Source of the DNA: Anarhynchus alexandrinus
Lineage: Eukaryota > Chordata > Aves > Charadriiformes > Charadriidae
DNA length: 64,000 nucleotides
Reading direction: 5' to 3'
Assembly: GCA_008711295.1 (NCBI GenBank)
Contig: VUYV01000520.1
Coordinates: 184,943-248,942 of the forward strand
A model generated the notes under the pieces. It was not told the DNA's origin. It did no database searches and saw nothing but the letters and a program-made list of their open reading frames with translations. The position numbers and the translations under genes are program-made. Below are positions 36,301-49,859 of the stretch, piece by piece. The first letter of the stretch is position 1. Every line of letters starts with the position of its first letter.

Positions 36301-36409
36301 TGCCCCCACGCTGTATTACTCCCATTTCTGAGGCAGATGCTTGGGGGGGTGTGTGGAACCTGGTTTGTTTTCCCCTTCGCCCTCTTTCCCGCGAACTTGC
36401 ACAGCTCAC

Positions 36410-36620
36410 TGGTATTTCTCATTTGCTGAGAGGAAATAATTTGGGTGACTGAGAAGCTTAAGCTAAAATATGTAACGGGCGCCGATTAATCACGGCACTA
36501 ACGGCAATGCAGCAGATCGCAGAAATGCTGGGGGTAAATATTTTTTTCTTTTCCACCCAGTCAGCTCATGCTGACACGTCTGTGGTTGCATAGGTGTCAA
36601 CAGAGAGAGAATTATTTCCC
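36410..36620. promoter_or_regulatory. Candidate conserved non-coding block next to the CpG island
   Basis: A repeat-free stretch with ccgattaatcacgg (TAATC bicoid/OTX-type core), tcagctcatgctgaca (an imperfect inverted repeat containing a MAF/AP-1-like TGCTGAC) and ggaaataatttgg. Its position 100 bp beyond an orphan CpG island supports a regulatory role. Conservation cannot be tested here. Confidence 0.3.
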
Positions 36621-37919
36621 TGCAATGAAAGAAACCTGAGAAGGAAAAAAAAAAAAAAAATGACGGAGAAAGGGATAAGAAGCTCCTGTGAGTACTTTTT
36701 TCCTGCTATAAGGGAGCAAAAAAAAAATCCCTGTGATTTGTTCTCTTGTCTGGATGTGACATTTTACACCGTTTCCCTTCTATTCTTTCTTATCCAATTT
36801 TAAAGGCTATGGCTATCTCACATGAGTATTTCTGTGGCAGGCTGTTAGCTGCGCCGAAGGCTGCATGCCAGCGTGGGCAGGCAGCAGCCGCTCCGTCCTC
36901 GGGGCTTCACCCTTGCGGTCCCACAGCGCTCTCAGGAGGGTATCGAGTGATTTCTCGGGAGTTAATGCCGATTGCTTGAGAGTTAAAGCTGCTTTATCGT
37001 AGAGTAAATTCCACGCTCTCAGCTTTTCGCACCCTTCGGCCCAAACCCCGCTGTCCCGGTGTCTGTCTGCACAGCAGCACAATAAGGCCCTTCCCGTTCA
37101 TTTGAACCATTGGAGGGGGAAAGAACTTTGCACGTTCAGTAAAAGCGAACAGCAAAATAACTTCCATTAGAGCTAAAATTACTAGCTACCAGTAACTGAT
37201 AGAACAATATCACAAGATGGGTTTACAGGAGCTATAGATACTGGAAGAAAATTGAAAGTGGTCGATAAGCCTGCCTTTGCCTTTTGACTCTTGTATGTGC
37301 TTCATCCGTGGGAATGTGTTGCTTAAAGCTCTTTTCTTGAGAGCTGATACTTAATGTTTTCATTAATCACTTAAAAATATTTGAGCCGATGCAAAAATGT
37401 TCAGGGTATTCAAAGTTCCTGAAGACTGTGAGGAACTTCAGAGTAACTTGATAAGTTCAGGTGGGTAGATTGCTCAGAACCAAATACAAATAGTGAAAAA
37501 AGGTGAAGGACATTCATAGAAATAGTTGGAGTAAATCACAGGTGGTAGTGGGGTCTCCAGAAAAAACAATGCAAGTAATGTGTTAGAGTCTATGGGATTA
37601 AAAAAATGAACCCTCCCTTGTGTAGTTATAGTGTCTTCAGCCAGAGGAGCAAAGTTAGTCTATTTTGCAAAACTTTTCAGTTCATCTGATAAAAAAAAAA
37701 AGAAAAAAAAAAGAAAGCTCAAGAGGAAAGCTGAAAGGATCTGCAGTATGAAAAGATTGAAGTCGGCTATGGAAGTTGTTAGAGATATGGAAACATAACC
37801 TTGAGAGAGAGGGGAAAATGCATGAAATCTAGAGTAGACCAGAGACTTGTAAGGTGGTCACAGAGGTGTGCGACCCAGAGGGTGCCTAAAGGGGAAGGAG
37901 AGCTGCACTCTGCACGATA
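36621..37919. other. Intergenic DNA, no gene recognised
   Basis: AT-rich with A-runs (36643-36660, 37690-37712). The part from about 37660 may be the decayed body of the old LINE whose 3' end follows, but I cannot read a protein from it. Confidence 0.45.
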
Positions 37920-38130
37920 TTAGAGATGATTTAACCTATCACTGGTATAAACCGTAATGCTCCATGGCATAACTCAGAGACCCACTGTCTAGCTTCAGAA
38001 GACATTTTTCAAGTGGGGAAGTTATTTCATAACTACGTACTATAAATTGCGTTGCCTTGTCATTGGGACTGCTCATACTGGTCACTTGTGGAGGCCCAAT
38101 ACTTGCCTCCGCTGCTAATCTGTTACGGGA
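37920..38130 (+). mobile_element. Ancient CR1/L3-type LINE 3'UTR remnant
   Basis: The sequence parallels the 3'UTR found in reptile and bird CR1/L3-type elements. Motifs in order are aatgctccatggcataa, cagaagacatttttc, gtggggaagttatttcataa and ctactataaattgcgttgcc, followed by ctcatactggtcacttg. These correspond to the 'aatgcttcagggcataa ... gggcaagttattccataattgccca ... gcatctggtactggccact' pattern, recognised from memory. No terminal repeats were identified. Confidence 0.5.
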
Positions 38131-41100
38131 TATAATTACATGTCTCTGTGCCAGACCTCTAAGGTTCTCGGTGAATAAATTCCTTAAAAAAAATGTTCCT
38201 AATATCCTGTCACATAAACGTCCTTGAAAGTTGTCTCAAGGACCGCTGGCCATATACTTGGCGCTTTCTCCCAGTGCACTGTGTTTATGCGGGCACAGCC
38301 ACGTGTCCCCGTTTGAATGAGCGGGGAAGTCTGTATGGGAGGAGGTGGATTTAGATCCAATGTGTGCTTTTAAAGAAAAACCTTTCCCCAGTGAAAGAAA
38401 ATGTGTGTGGCTAGTACAGTGTCAAAGCGCTGAGCAGTACGTTTTCAGAGCATGAAACATACTGACAAAAATTCCCTGTCTCGCTAGATGGGATTATGAT
38501 AAAGTGCCGTGGCTTCATCACTATTACTGCCGCGCCGGGTTTTTGTTCATTAGTTTGTTTAGGTTAACATTTGTAACGTTGCTAAACAGCAATGCTCGGC
38601 TTCTTCCTGATTCAGCTGTTCTTCTTGTGTGTGCCGGACTACGCAAAAGTAAAAGGACGCGGGGCGGGAATATGGTGGGCTCTGGCTGGCGTGGCTGGGA
38701 TGGAGGGCAAAGCATGGCACCGAAACGTCGCCGCTGTTGCGTTGCGAAGTGCGCGCGCGTCTTGCAGTGCTTTGGGGGCATTGCCAGCGATACAGAGCTT
38801 TGGCTTTTGATTCTTTCCCTGTGACAGATAACAGCCTGCTTTTCAGCTGGGCTCGCTCTTGCACCCGCAGCGGCGCCGCCTCGGTCGTGGCGCGGGTGGT
38901 CTCGCGCCTCGGCAGTGATGAGGTGACGCGGGAAGGTCTGAGCCAGCCCTATGGCCAGAGCAGAGGGAGCTGCTAGGTGTCTGCGAGCATGAAAGACATT
39001 TCTGTCGTCTTTCAGGAAGCTTCTCTGCCTTCCACTGACTGGCAAAGGTTAGACTAAACTTTCTGTGCTGATTAATAAAGCCTCTGTGGAGAGGGTCCAA
39101 GCCAAACCGGTGAACAGACTCTATCTCTGAATTTCGGTTTGTTACAGCATTTACATTAACTTGTAGATAATGTGCTCATAAAGCATTAATCTAATACTCT
39201 GAATTATGAAGCAGTTGCAGTTGAATTAATGTCTTTTTACAATCAACTCTCATTTTGATACCCCTTATGTTCAATTTCCTGAAAAAATCTCCTTTCTGCC
39301 TAAAATTTGCATATCTGTTTTTTAACAAATCTGGTAGAACTGTTTGACAGAAAGTATGAGGTAGATTAGAGAAGGTATTTCACAGGCTTAGGCACGTAAA
39401 ATGAGCTGCAGCACGTATTTTGCAATAGCTTCCTCCATTTTTAACCCATGTCTCAAAGTTGTCGTGTTTTGGAAGCGTGAGCCATAAGTAAGATGCAGAT
39501 TGCAGAAGACGTATCCTGTTGACTTTGAATTTGAATCAGTGAGACATGCAGTAGCTCACCTCATGAGTTTAGGAAGAAGTCAGTTCAAGGCTGGAAGATA
39601 AATTTGGCACACATTTGCAAAGGTGAAACTGTAGGACCCGTCAGCCAAGCATCTTATTAGAAAGACAGGTTAAACTGTGTTGGGACTTCTGAACGAAGGT
39701 GACACTGGAGTCAGAAGCCTCTATAACCCTAACACTGAATGTATTGGGGTTTACTGCTGATTTCTGGTGGCAGCAAGGCAGACCAGGGCCTTCACACTTC
39801 TCTGTTGAACCTAGTTCCAATCACTTTTCCTATGTGCAGGAAATATCTGGTGTTTGTTCACTAGAATGAACTACATCTCAGAAAACTCAGATTAAAATCT
39901 TTGCCGGCAGGGGGTAGGCTGCTTGTCCACACTTTTAGGTAACCCAGATGAGACAAGACATCAGGATCATTTGTTCCTGGCCCAGCTTTCAGAGGGTCTA
40001 AGTAGTACTTTGTACATAGAGCAAATCTACGGTAAGGAGTGACTTGAGGAGTTATATGCTCATTAGGTAAATACATTTAAAAATAAATATAATCTTTTCA
40101 TGATGGGAAAATGAAAAGGACACAGGTTTGATTTTTTGTTGCACCAAGGGGTTGCTGTGCTAATGAACTGTAAGAGCAAAGTTTGAACATTACAGTATTT
40201 GTCAACAAATTGGTTTCCCAGCCTGTTTTGTTTATCAGTGACTTATTTGATTCAGATTGTCGGTAAGATAAAATTATGAGACAGCAAGTGGGGTACGATT
40301 ATGATTTTTCAGTGATTTTCACTAAGTCCTTTTAAATCTTCAGGTTGACTACCTCAAAATGCTCCAGGAATTTTCAACAAAGTTGTTGGTTATGTTTACT
40401 AACTGCAGGAGGAAAAACCACAGCTTGGCAAGTTAGTTTTGTAGTGATATATATTCTTAACATCCAGATAAACTCCTAATCCTACTGATTTTTTTTTTCA
40501 GTCATATCTGTTGACAGTTAGCTCCCGAAGTTAATTGCATGTTGTATACAAATAAATAAATCCTTTTATCAGTTTTCAATTGAATGCTTTTCAATTTTTT
40601 TTTAGCTATCTCTTGTTCTTTCATTATGAGAAACAGTAGATAACACAAAAGTAGATTGTTTTGTGTCACATAGGCTAGTGAATCCCTGGTTTTGTTACTT
40701 CCCGAAACTAGAGGTCCTGTCCTTTTCAATCTCTCTTCCTATGGAAACTTTGCTCATATCTCTAATAATATAGCACTGAATTACACAATGATGAACTGAA
40801 ACAGGATGTTTCCTGTTGTGCAATTAGCTTTGATGAGTGGGTCTGCCAATAATATCGGCTATCAATTGTCAGTTTATATCAAGTACTTGGGGTTCAGGGT
40901 TCCTGGATGGAGTAGACTGACACTCTTCCTGGTGGGAAAAGGCCAGGAGGGATTTGCTTACCTAATTTTGGAGCGGATGGTAAGCGGCACTTGAAGGGGC
41001 GAGGTGCCAGCTTCCTTCAAAGAAGTAATTGTTGGAACGCTTTCTCAATAAATCATCTCTTGTTTCTGATAAACTCACCAGTGTTTGTTCTGCCTCCTCT

Positions 41101-44100
41101 TTTCCAGGGAGGAGGATCAGGCCAAGCAAGACCAGCATTATCTGAGCCTTTTGCCTTTCTTAACCCTAGTGAGGTTGGTCCGTGCTGCGGGAACCCTGTG
41201 GGAGCGGTGCTGACCAGTCTGTTCGGTAACACTGCAGAGGGTCACACTGGTCGTGCTGACTCCTCAGGGTCTGGGGCAGTCGGGAACACCAGGTTTGTCT
41301 GGTGTGAAAGCTCACACGCTTCCCGAGAGAACACAAACCTCGTGACCGTGGTGTTAGTATGAGCTCCATACCAGGCTATAGTTGTCCCAAGACTTTCCCT
41401 GGGATCACCTACACCTTTGGTGGGCCTCGCTTCTCTTCTCACTGCTGTTGTCTTCAGAAACACAGCATTTCTGGACTACCCTGGTCTCAAGCCAGGTCCT
41501 AGCTGAGGAACTCCCAGGTGTTTCCTTCAGCACTCACCTCCTCCTTTCTCCATCAGCCTGTGCCAGTGGCCCGGCACCCCTCTGACTCCTGTCCCTTGTC
41601 CAGGTGCTACACTCACAGCAATTCCCTTTTCCCATTGCTCATGACTCCCTGCGGTATCTTTCTTCTGCACTGAGTCCCACAACAACAATTTGCCTTGTGA
41701 CAGAAGCATTCAGATATGCAGAACTAGTGCAGAGCAAATGTTTTGGGAGGTACTTCTCAAGAGGGCTTAGATGTTGTCTGGGCATTTTGTAAGACCAGGA
41801 ACTCTGGTTGCTGCTCTGCCTGCCAAAAATCTACCTTTGTGCAGTTCTGTGACCAAATTATGAATACCTGCTTCCCCCAGAACTCTTTCTTCTCATAAAG
41901 TAAGTGAGGAGACTGCTCCCGTTGCCTGTTTACTACTTACAGAAATGTCAAAAGTAGTCTTGACTAAAACATAGATATTAGCAGAGACAGTTCTATGGTG
42001 GGCTTGAATAAATTAAAAAAAAAGATTTCATTTGGTTTAACTTCGAAACATCTCAGTTTTCCTGCGGAACCTCAGATCTGGGTATGTTTAATTTGTATGT
42101 ACAAGGATGCTTGGGAGATGGGGAGTTTGCTTTGTGGTAAACTGATTTTAGGCTTAGTATGGTTGTTGATTTGTATCATACAACAATAAACTTTCATTAT
42201 CCATTATATTGTTTCTCAAACTTTTGATCTAACATGAGTAAAATAGTGATATTGAATTCATTTAAAGTCATGGCTTCTAGCTTCTGTATTTTATGTGTGA
42301 AGAAATGTCCATAGGGTATTTTTTTTCCTGGAGACATAGACAAATTTGTGGCTTCTAAACTTCACCCTGAGTATATTGCCTTAAAAACAGCACACAGAAA
42401 AGCATAAAGACCAGAAAAGAAACACAAAAATGTCGCTATCAATCCCTGTATGAACCCTGGTAGAAGTAGCTGTAGGAGTGGCTCTTCAGTGCATCATCTC
42501 AGGCTTCCCAGCTCTGGGAGTATATTCTTCTAATGATCACTGGAGAGAGTTATTGTATAGAAAATAAGTGTGGGTGAGTGAGAGAGAGAGAGGCAGGCAG
42601 GGAAAGTTTTTTAAAATTAGTATTTTAAGTCTTCTGTAATTTGCAGCAAATCAAAACACATTATCGTATGAATAATAAAGAGATAATAGTATAAATGCGT
42701 GCTACATTTCTGTATCTGCACACCCAAAGAAAGAAAATTTGATTCACTCCCATAGTTTTTCTCATCCAATTCCTGTAAAAATCTCTCTTCTTTCACATCT
42801 GTCATTATAGTATCTGAAATACGAATATGCATCCAGACAGCAGTTTCTAGGTAGACTGCGGAGAGGTTTCTGCTCTTCCCCAGCCTGTGGAAAAAATAGG
42901 TCTTTGCCAAAAGGGGAAAAAAAATCACCTTTTGCTTTCAAATTTTTCCATTTTTATTTTACTGATACCTGCTTTGATAATTTTGTTTTCTGTTGTTGTT
43001 GCTTCTTCTTCTTTTGCCTCAACTTGTTTTCCAGTAAAGAATAAAGCAGAGCTGTGGGGAAAAGCAAAAGAAAGCACGGAAAGAAGCAGGCTTTACTCAC
43101 CCCTAATTTTGACATAAATCTTCAGAGAAAACAGTGAATGAATGAAAAAGTTTGTCCCAGAGCTGTCAAAGGAAAACATTACTGGAAGTTGTTACAATTT
43201 TGGAGGAATTTGAATCATCACCGCTTGCAAGGGAGCAGTCAGCTGCGTTCACTTAGCAATACAGTGAACTGAGGTTTCTTTTTCCTGGCTGTTGATGTTG
43301 AAATACTGGCCCTTTTCAACTGCTTTCTGAAACACTCCATTCCTAAGGCACAACATTTTGCGGGATCCTAAACGTAGCGATGATTTCTGTAGATTAGATT
43401 TATTTCGAATGCCCTGGTGAAACCCATTGCCTTGGTACAGAGGTCTCATCCCATCCCCGCTTTTAACATGCACATTCCTCAGTTGAGAAACCCATTGTTC
43501 TGCCTTAAACCAGTGAGGAAACAGATTAAACTATCCAAAACCAAAGCACTTAATGGGGAGTAGCCTTCAAAACACGTATACATGTGTTTGTGCTTGGGAA
43601 GGTGTCTGTATTTTGTGCAACCCAAATCATTGTTATTTTTAAAGGGGTGAGAACAATCAGTTCTGAGAACAGTGTGAGGGGGATGATAACACTGCCCTGT
43701 TCCTCTTGCACCACTGCAGCATCGCTGCTTACTAAGATCTTTGCAAATGTACGTGACCCAGGGATTTCTGTGTCCTTAGTGTCAGCAATGCACGGATGCT
43801 GCAGACAGCTGTGCATGTACGCACGTGGATTTTTAAAGTTTGGTTATATATGTTTAAGTGCATGTAATTTTATAGAGAGCACACATTTGTGCTTGGCAAA
43901 TAAAAATTGTTAGAATGCAAAGTGTCCTTTGCTGGACACAACAGGCAATATTAAACAGAAGACTCAAAGCTATTATTATCAAGTGTGATTGCTGCTTAAT
44001 GTGCAATGCCAAAAGAGAAACTTTTCTTATGCTTCCCAGACCTGTGATGTTTAAGATGTCCTGTTTACAGCTGCCGTTACCTTGCCTAATTCTGGAGTTA

Positions 44101-44426
44101 TATTTGACATCAAACGCTTCCATCCTGAGGTGGGTCCTTGACAGTCTTTAATATGACAAAATGATTTGGGCTTCCTGTCACCCAGTTTAAATCACTTTTC
44201 TACCCACATGTAAAAAAAGCTCCATCACAGTCCTTGGTGGCCACAAGCAGAACATGGCTGGTCCCAGTCTAACCCTCAGCTGCACAGCCCTGCATTATCA
44301 TCATAATTGGACGTGATGGATTTTCACTCTTCTTTACTAAAATTTTTTTTGTGATTGAGTAAATGTGCCACTCTCAGTTGAAAATAAATTAGTCCAGCAC
44401 AACAGCAGCATGAGTATTTTTTAAAA
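38131..44426. other. Intergenic DNA, no gene recognised
   Basis: A CpG-enriched patch lies at about 38520-38940 (cgtcgccgctgttgcg, gtgcgcgcgcgtc), too weak and scattered to call an island with confidence. The rest is AT-rich, with a GA/TGAG simple stretch near 42574-42598. Small ORFs have no motif or splice support. Confidence 0.5.
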
Positions 44427-44491
44427 GTGTGTGTGCTTTTTATATACATACATATATATACACACCTATATGTACACATACATATAAATAA
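44427..44491 (+). repeat. TA/CA-rich simple repeat
   Basis: Alternating purine-pyrimidine units (tatatacatacatatatata, then cacac and catacatataaata), a decayed dinucleotide locus. Confidence 0.75.
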
Positions 44492-45931
44492 AATAGAAAG
44501 GCTGTATGAACAGGTCAAGTGCCTAGCTAAGATTAGAAAAAAATCCCCTTCATTGCTAAATGGCGGCCTGAACTCCATTTTCTGGAGGTGTGCTGTACAT
44601 TTCCCCCTTCAGAGAGAGTGAAAACATAAAAGCCATACTGCAGACTGCGGTGTGGGGGAGGGTTTTCTTCCTCACACTTTCTGCTTCTGTCAAGCCACCT
44701 GAGAAGTTGATATGAGAAGGGCATTTTAGAATAAAGACATTGCTCTGACAGCAAATACAAATGAAATAAAATTGGCCTAAGGCTTTGATGCCAGAACCTG
44801 AATGGAGAGCTGAGACTTGGCAATGCACTAGTTTAATACACCAGAGAAATAGAACTAGAATAATTTGCAATGCAGTATGATGAAAGAAGAAAATATAACA
44901 AACCCAGAGATTAAAATAGACTTTCTAGCCTCTGTGTGTTCGCGTTTTGCACTCAAGTTGACCCATAAACATAGCAAGAGAAGTAAACGTGCACCTTGCA
45001 CTTCTTTTGGAAGAAAACCGTCGCACGTGGGGGGATACCACACCAGGAGCTTGGCCCTGAGAATCCAGAGGGACGGAACTGAGGCTCTCGTGATTTGTGG
45101 ATGAAGTCTTTGTGGGCATCTCTTAAGTCTGGAAATAGCCACCACCAGCCACGTTAAGCCATCAGTCTGGTCGCTGAACAGGCAAACAGGCTTTGTGGTG
45201 GGAAAGAAGAAATACTTGAGAGAAAGAAGGCACTGGTAGGACACCTGGTGCATGCCACCAATGTTTTTTTTCCTCTACATCTGCACTTACATCCCTAGCT
45301 TCCTCCCAATCCAATTACTTTCCTTAGTGTAAAAACTCTTGAGTTAAGAATTATTTGGGATTTCAGCATTTATATCCAGAAGCGCTCCTATGTGTTGCCA
45401 CAATGCAAAAAGAAAAAATAATAGCCAATGGGTTAAAGACTGAGTTGGTTCACATTAACATGCGGGTCTGTTTATTTTCATACCCTCCAGAAGACATCAT
45501 TTATTGGTCTCTAATGTTTTTCAGGTTTGTATGACCCAAATATGAATTGTTCGACTTTTTTTTTTTGCAATAGGCATTTTGGCAAGTACTGAATTCATTT
45601 TATGGTATTAAGTCAGCTGTAGAGAAAAATAAATAAATTGTTGAAGTATCAGAGCCAATTATGGGCACTGGTTCATGTGCTGGATTCTGCATTTCTCCTT
45701 TAGATATTTAAATGATTCCAGTGCACAGGCCCAGTCTTTCCAAGTCTTTGGATGTATTTAAAGCAATTGAAAATCCGTTTGCAAGACAAAAGTCAAATAC
45801 TATTGCAGTCCCTTTAACAAATACTAATGGTTACCCTGAGATTGTGCTAGGATGGTTTAGTACGAAATTCCACTTGCTGGTAAAGGAGTGTTTAAGCTAC
45901 AAAGGAAAAGTGCCATGAAGTACAAATATAA

Positions 45932-45963
45932 TAACAACAACAACAACAACTACTACTACTACT
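45932..45963 (+). repeat. Compound (AAC)n(TAC)n trinucleotide repeat
   Basis: About six AAC units followed directly by about four to five TAC units, without interruption. Confidence 0.9.
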
Positions 45964-45980
45964 CTTTTTTAAAAAAAATG

Positions 45981-46050
45981 TCCTGGGTTCAAAGACCACA
46001 CTGTCCCCACCTCCTGGTATAAGTCACTTCAGTTTCTTCAGATGTAGGGC
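45981..46050 (+). mobile_element. MIR-like SINE remnant
   Basis: The sequence has a B-box-like tcctgggttcaaag followed by ggtataagtcacttcag and tttcttcagatgtaggg. This follows the MIR layout 'cctgggttcaaatcc ... caagtcacttaac ... cagtttcctcatctgtaaaat' with a deletion in the middle. Confidence 0.55.
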
Positions 46051-46849
46051 TTGATTGAACAGAGAGCAATTTTCAGCAAATAAATGTAAAACACGCAGAA
46101 TTATAGAGTGTTCTCCTAAAGGGAGACTTTGCTATCAGCTCTGTCATACAAACTGTCTTTAGGAAGGAAACCAGCAATTCAAATAAACCAGTCATTAGTT
46201 TGCATCTAACTCGTAAGTCTGAATCCTCCAAGTCATTAATTTGGAGTGGGCAGGGCAAGAGTACGGCTATTGTCTGATTCTGTCAGTAAAATTAGAAAAA
46301 TAAGATAGTGGTGCTATCTAATTAATTGGGAATTTATGTACATTAGAAAAGGAATAACTTTGTCACAAGTATACAAACTATCACAAGTAAACAGCTTCTT
46401 CACGCTTGATGGAAAAAGCTCCAGCATGCCGCAGCAGCAGTACATTTGTTTATTATCATATATAGTTTAGCCTATTTTTATGTTGACTGTCTGATTCTCT
46501 GCTTTTCACCCAGACACAAAAATCCTAGGTTAGGGTGCAAAGGAAGGCGAAGCTTGTAAGCAAGAGCTGGCCAGCTGGTGATGGAGGTTATTAACTGAGG
46601 ACAAAGCAGACATTTACAACAGTGGGGCAGAAAAGGAAGAATGAAACAGAGATCTTTAGTTATATTTCTCTCCTTCAGAAATATCACTTTGTCTATGGCA
46701 GTTCAAACACTTGGGGGGAAAAAAAAAAGTAATAATATTAATGTTTAGGCTTCCCCTAGGCATTTTACATGCTCTAGATATCCCCAGAACGCAACAGAGC
46801 ATCCTAGCTCACTACTGAATAACATCTCTAATATGCCCTTCCCCTCACT

Positions 46850-47240
46850 GGCTGGAGGGACTAATTTATGAAGAGAGATTAAAAGAATTAAATATAGATA
46901 GCTTTGTTAAGTGAAGACTACAGTGGGACAAAAGAATAGCCTACAAATACATGGAGGGGGTAAATTCCTGAGGGAGGTGAATTATTTAGGACAATAGGAG
47001 TGGGTCTAACTAAGTAACGGGATGAAATGAAGAATTGGAAAAATTAGGCTGAATATATGAAAGAAATCTTCTTGACAGAAAGATCTATTTGGCTGTGGAT
47101 GACTGTCCCTTGGGAAGTGATGGAAGACCCATCGTTTGGTACGTTCAGAGGCAGGCTTTGACAAAACATCAGTCGATGCACTGTGGAAAACAACTTGCAG
47201 GGAAATATGTGAAAGGAGCTGATCGGTATTGTTGGTCTCC
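46850..47240 (+). mobile_element. Ancient CR1/L3-like LINE remnant (RT C-terminal end)
   Basis: Translation in pieces recovers the end of a CR1-clade ORF2. GLIYEERLKELNIDSFVK (from about 46858) parallels [14 protein letters not shown] of the intact CR1 at 1344-2795. LWMTVPWEVMEDPSF then FRGRL (about 47090-47157) parallels [22 protein letters not shown]. Stops and a shift lie between the two blocks. The divergence is far greater than for the young CR1s here. Confidence 0.7.
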
Positions 47241-48309
47241 TCAATCTTTCTGTAACATATCTCATCAAACCAACCCCTCCAGCTCACTGCATTGACTTTG
47301 CCTTCATCACACCTGGACCACATGGATCCAGAGATTGCTGTGCGAGAGCCACACCATGACCATCCCCTTGCCCAGGCAGAGGCTGGTGAATCTGGCAGGG
47401 TCTTCTCCTGGCGTGGGTTCATTTGGCAGGTCAGGGCGCAGATGATGGCTACCTCCATCGCATGGCTCCTTCTGTACTCTCAGGTGCTGAATGACCCTTT
47501 CCCTCCCACTTATCTTACACCACCCCATGGAGGCGCTGCAGCAGGTTCTTCATGTTTAAAACCCTGCAGCGGGGCTTCATGTTGTGAGCTCCCTGAACCT
47601 GCAAATGCTTGAAATGCCTCCCTCTCTTTCAAATGTGTACTGGGCAGATGATAGTTCTTATTGCCACCGCCAGCGACAGCAGTAAGCACTGCAGCTTGAG
47701 AATTACATTGCATTTGAGTTTGCTCTTTGTCATAAAACAGTGGTGATGGCTTCATCTTATTTTTTAGGAGCAGAAGAGAAGTGGTTTCTGCAGCTAGCTG
47801 CAGGATCCTCAACCTGTTGTATGCCTGTGCATAAGAAGGAGCTGCAGTACAATACAGTTTGTACATACATTTATTATGATTAAAACTGCATTAAGTAAAG
47901 AGACATGAACAGTTTTAAAGAAGTGGCATGCAGAACCATGCTCAAAAGGGTTTTACTGGTCATTCAGACCCTCAAAACAGGAATAACGTGTTGTGATGGA
48001 AAGGTGTGACTGATTTCCATTATATTGAAAAGCTCCATTTTGACACTCTAAAACCATTAAGGCTTCCTAGTTGAAACGTGGAATGTTTCTATACTAGCCC
48101 TGCAAATCTCTCTCACCCAAAGTCTTGATGTGACCCCGTCAATTCCCAAGGACTGCGCCACCACCCCAAGGGACGCATGCCCCGCGGAAAGAGCGCTTTG
48201 AGAAGGACCAGCCTTGCACAAAATGAATGCAGCAACTCCAGTTTGTCATTTTGCCCTTCTTTTGCAGGGAAAAAATACCCACCAACAACAACAAAAAAAA
48301 AAACCCCGA
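47241..48309. other. Intergenic DNA, no gene recognised
   Basis: The first 250 bp may be the unrecognised 3'UTR of the preceding old LINE. Open frames of 106-150 codons around 47000-47866 overlap on both strands and lack support. Confidence 0.45.
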
Positions 48310-48650
48310 ACCATGCTAGTGATTTCTTTTGACTTAAACTGGGCATTCAAAAAGCTGTTTTTATTAATGAATCATATTAAGCCATCAGTGAAAGGCTCCC
48401 TGACTCTGTTTAAATAACAGGCTATGATTCCTCCCTCCCGCACCCCCCTTCCCTTTGGCTCCACTGCTATTAATTGAGGAGTTTCTTTGTTTCTTTTCTA
48501 ATGAAGCTAACAGAACACATCTGTCAGGTGCTTGTATTCTTCACCCGTCTATAGTATGTAATAGCCCAGCTGGAGGCTATAATGCTACACAATACCCCTG
48601 GCCGTTACAGCAACTATTTATTCCTGGGCTTTTCCTCAGATAGGGATTTG
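48310..48650. promoter_or_regulatory. Candidate conserved non-coding block
   Basis: AT-rich, repeat-free and CpG-poor, with ttttattaatgaatcatatt, tgctattaattgagg and aatgctacacaata. TAAT cores recur. The texture resembles vertebrate developmental enhancers, without proof of conservation. Confidence 0.3.
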
Positions 48651-49249
48651 AAAAAAGTCTGAAATTTGGGCCTAATTGCTATTTACACAGCGATAGACAC
48701 CTGTTCTAGCTGAGACACTGGCTCATGAATCCCACACCTGAGACCTTAGGGAAAGCGAAGGGGAAAATTTCAAGCAGCTGTCAGTCCGGTTCAGAAACAG
48801 AGAGCTTTTCTATGCGATATGTATGTACAGTACATAAATTCGTGCCTGCGTATTGCCATAGCTACTGTTTCACGGCCAAATGTTCATTTAAAGGCTTAAC
48901 ATATGCTGGTTGTGTGGACACACGTACACAACCGGGAGGAGAGAGTTTTCTGCCTTCACTTCTACATTTTTATTGGACTCTCCCAGATTCGTTGTGCCAG
49001 GATTTCTTTCTCCAAAGATCGGTGGCTGCGGGTTGCTGCCAGCCGCCGAACTTCCACTCTCGCCTCACGTCGTGCAGCACAATCGCTCCATTTTCCCCTT
49101 GTTTATGCAAAGGATCCTGCTCGTCCTCTTTGTTTTTGTTCAGGGGAGTTTTTCTTGCCCGCCCGCTCCTCAGGAGCAATAGCCCATGGTGACGGTGGCG
49201 GCAGGGGCTTCGTTACCGTAAAGCTGCTAACGGTGGGGACGCAGTGTAA

Positions 49250-49420
49250 AACACACACATGAATCTGATATAACTTAGCAGCCTCTCCAATGCAGTTAAG
49301 AGCTCAAATTGATTAAAATGCAATTAGCTCATAAAACTCCCTGTTTATTACCTCAGATGTTTGTCAAAGACACAGAGCTGAAGAAAAGGTTTCTTTCTGT
49401 TTCCCTCCTCTCTCGGTCGT
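49250..49420. promoter_or_regulatory. Candidate conserved non-coding block
   Basis: The core aattgattaaaatgcaatta followed by gctcataaaactcc contains homeodomain/POU-like ATGCAATTA (an octamer-like ATGCAAT). The flanks are repeat-free. Evidence is motif-level only. Confidence 0.25.
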
Positions 49421-49859
49421 CGTCATTCTTCCCCCCTTTTTGTTTCCGTTCGGTGCCAAACAGCCCCATTAGTTAGGTGGGGGACAGAAATAAAATGTTA
49501 TTGCCCTGCCGTGTTATTAGATGACAACAGTCTCTGCCACTGCCAGGGGAGGGAGGAAGCTGGGGCATCTGCTTTTTACAAAACTTTTCCCTGCAGTCAG
49601 GGGAGGGGTCTGAGCTTTTTGGCCGAGATCTCTCTTTTGTGGGAAGACCTTTAATTCGGTCTGTTTCTTTAATCCAGTGATGCTCTCTCATCCCAAACCC
49701 ATCTTTATAACACTCTTGTTTAGGGGGAGGGGAGAGCCAGGAGAAGAGGTTGAATAATTAACTGGAAAAATTGGTTCTTATGTCATGCAAAAGACATCTG
49801 AGAGCTGGTGAACATCAAATGCAAGAAGGGAAGGTGAGGAATAGGAAGGTTAATAGATG

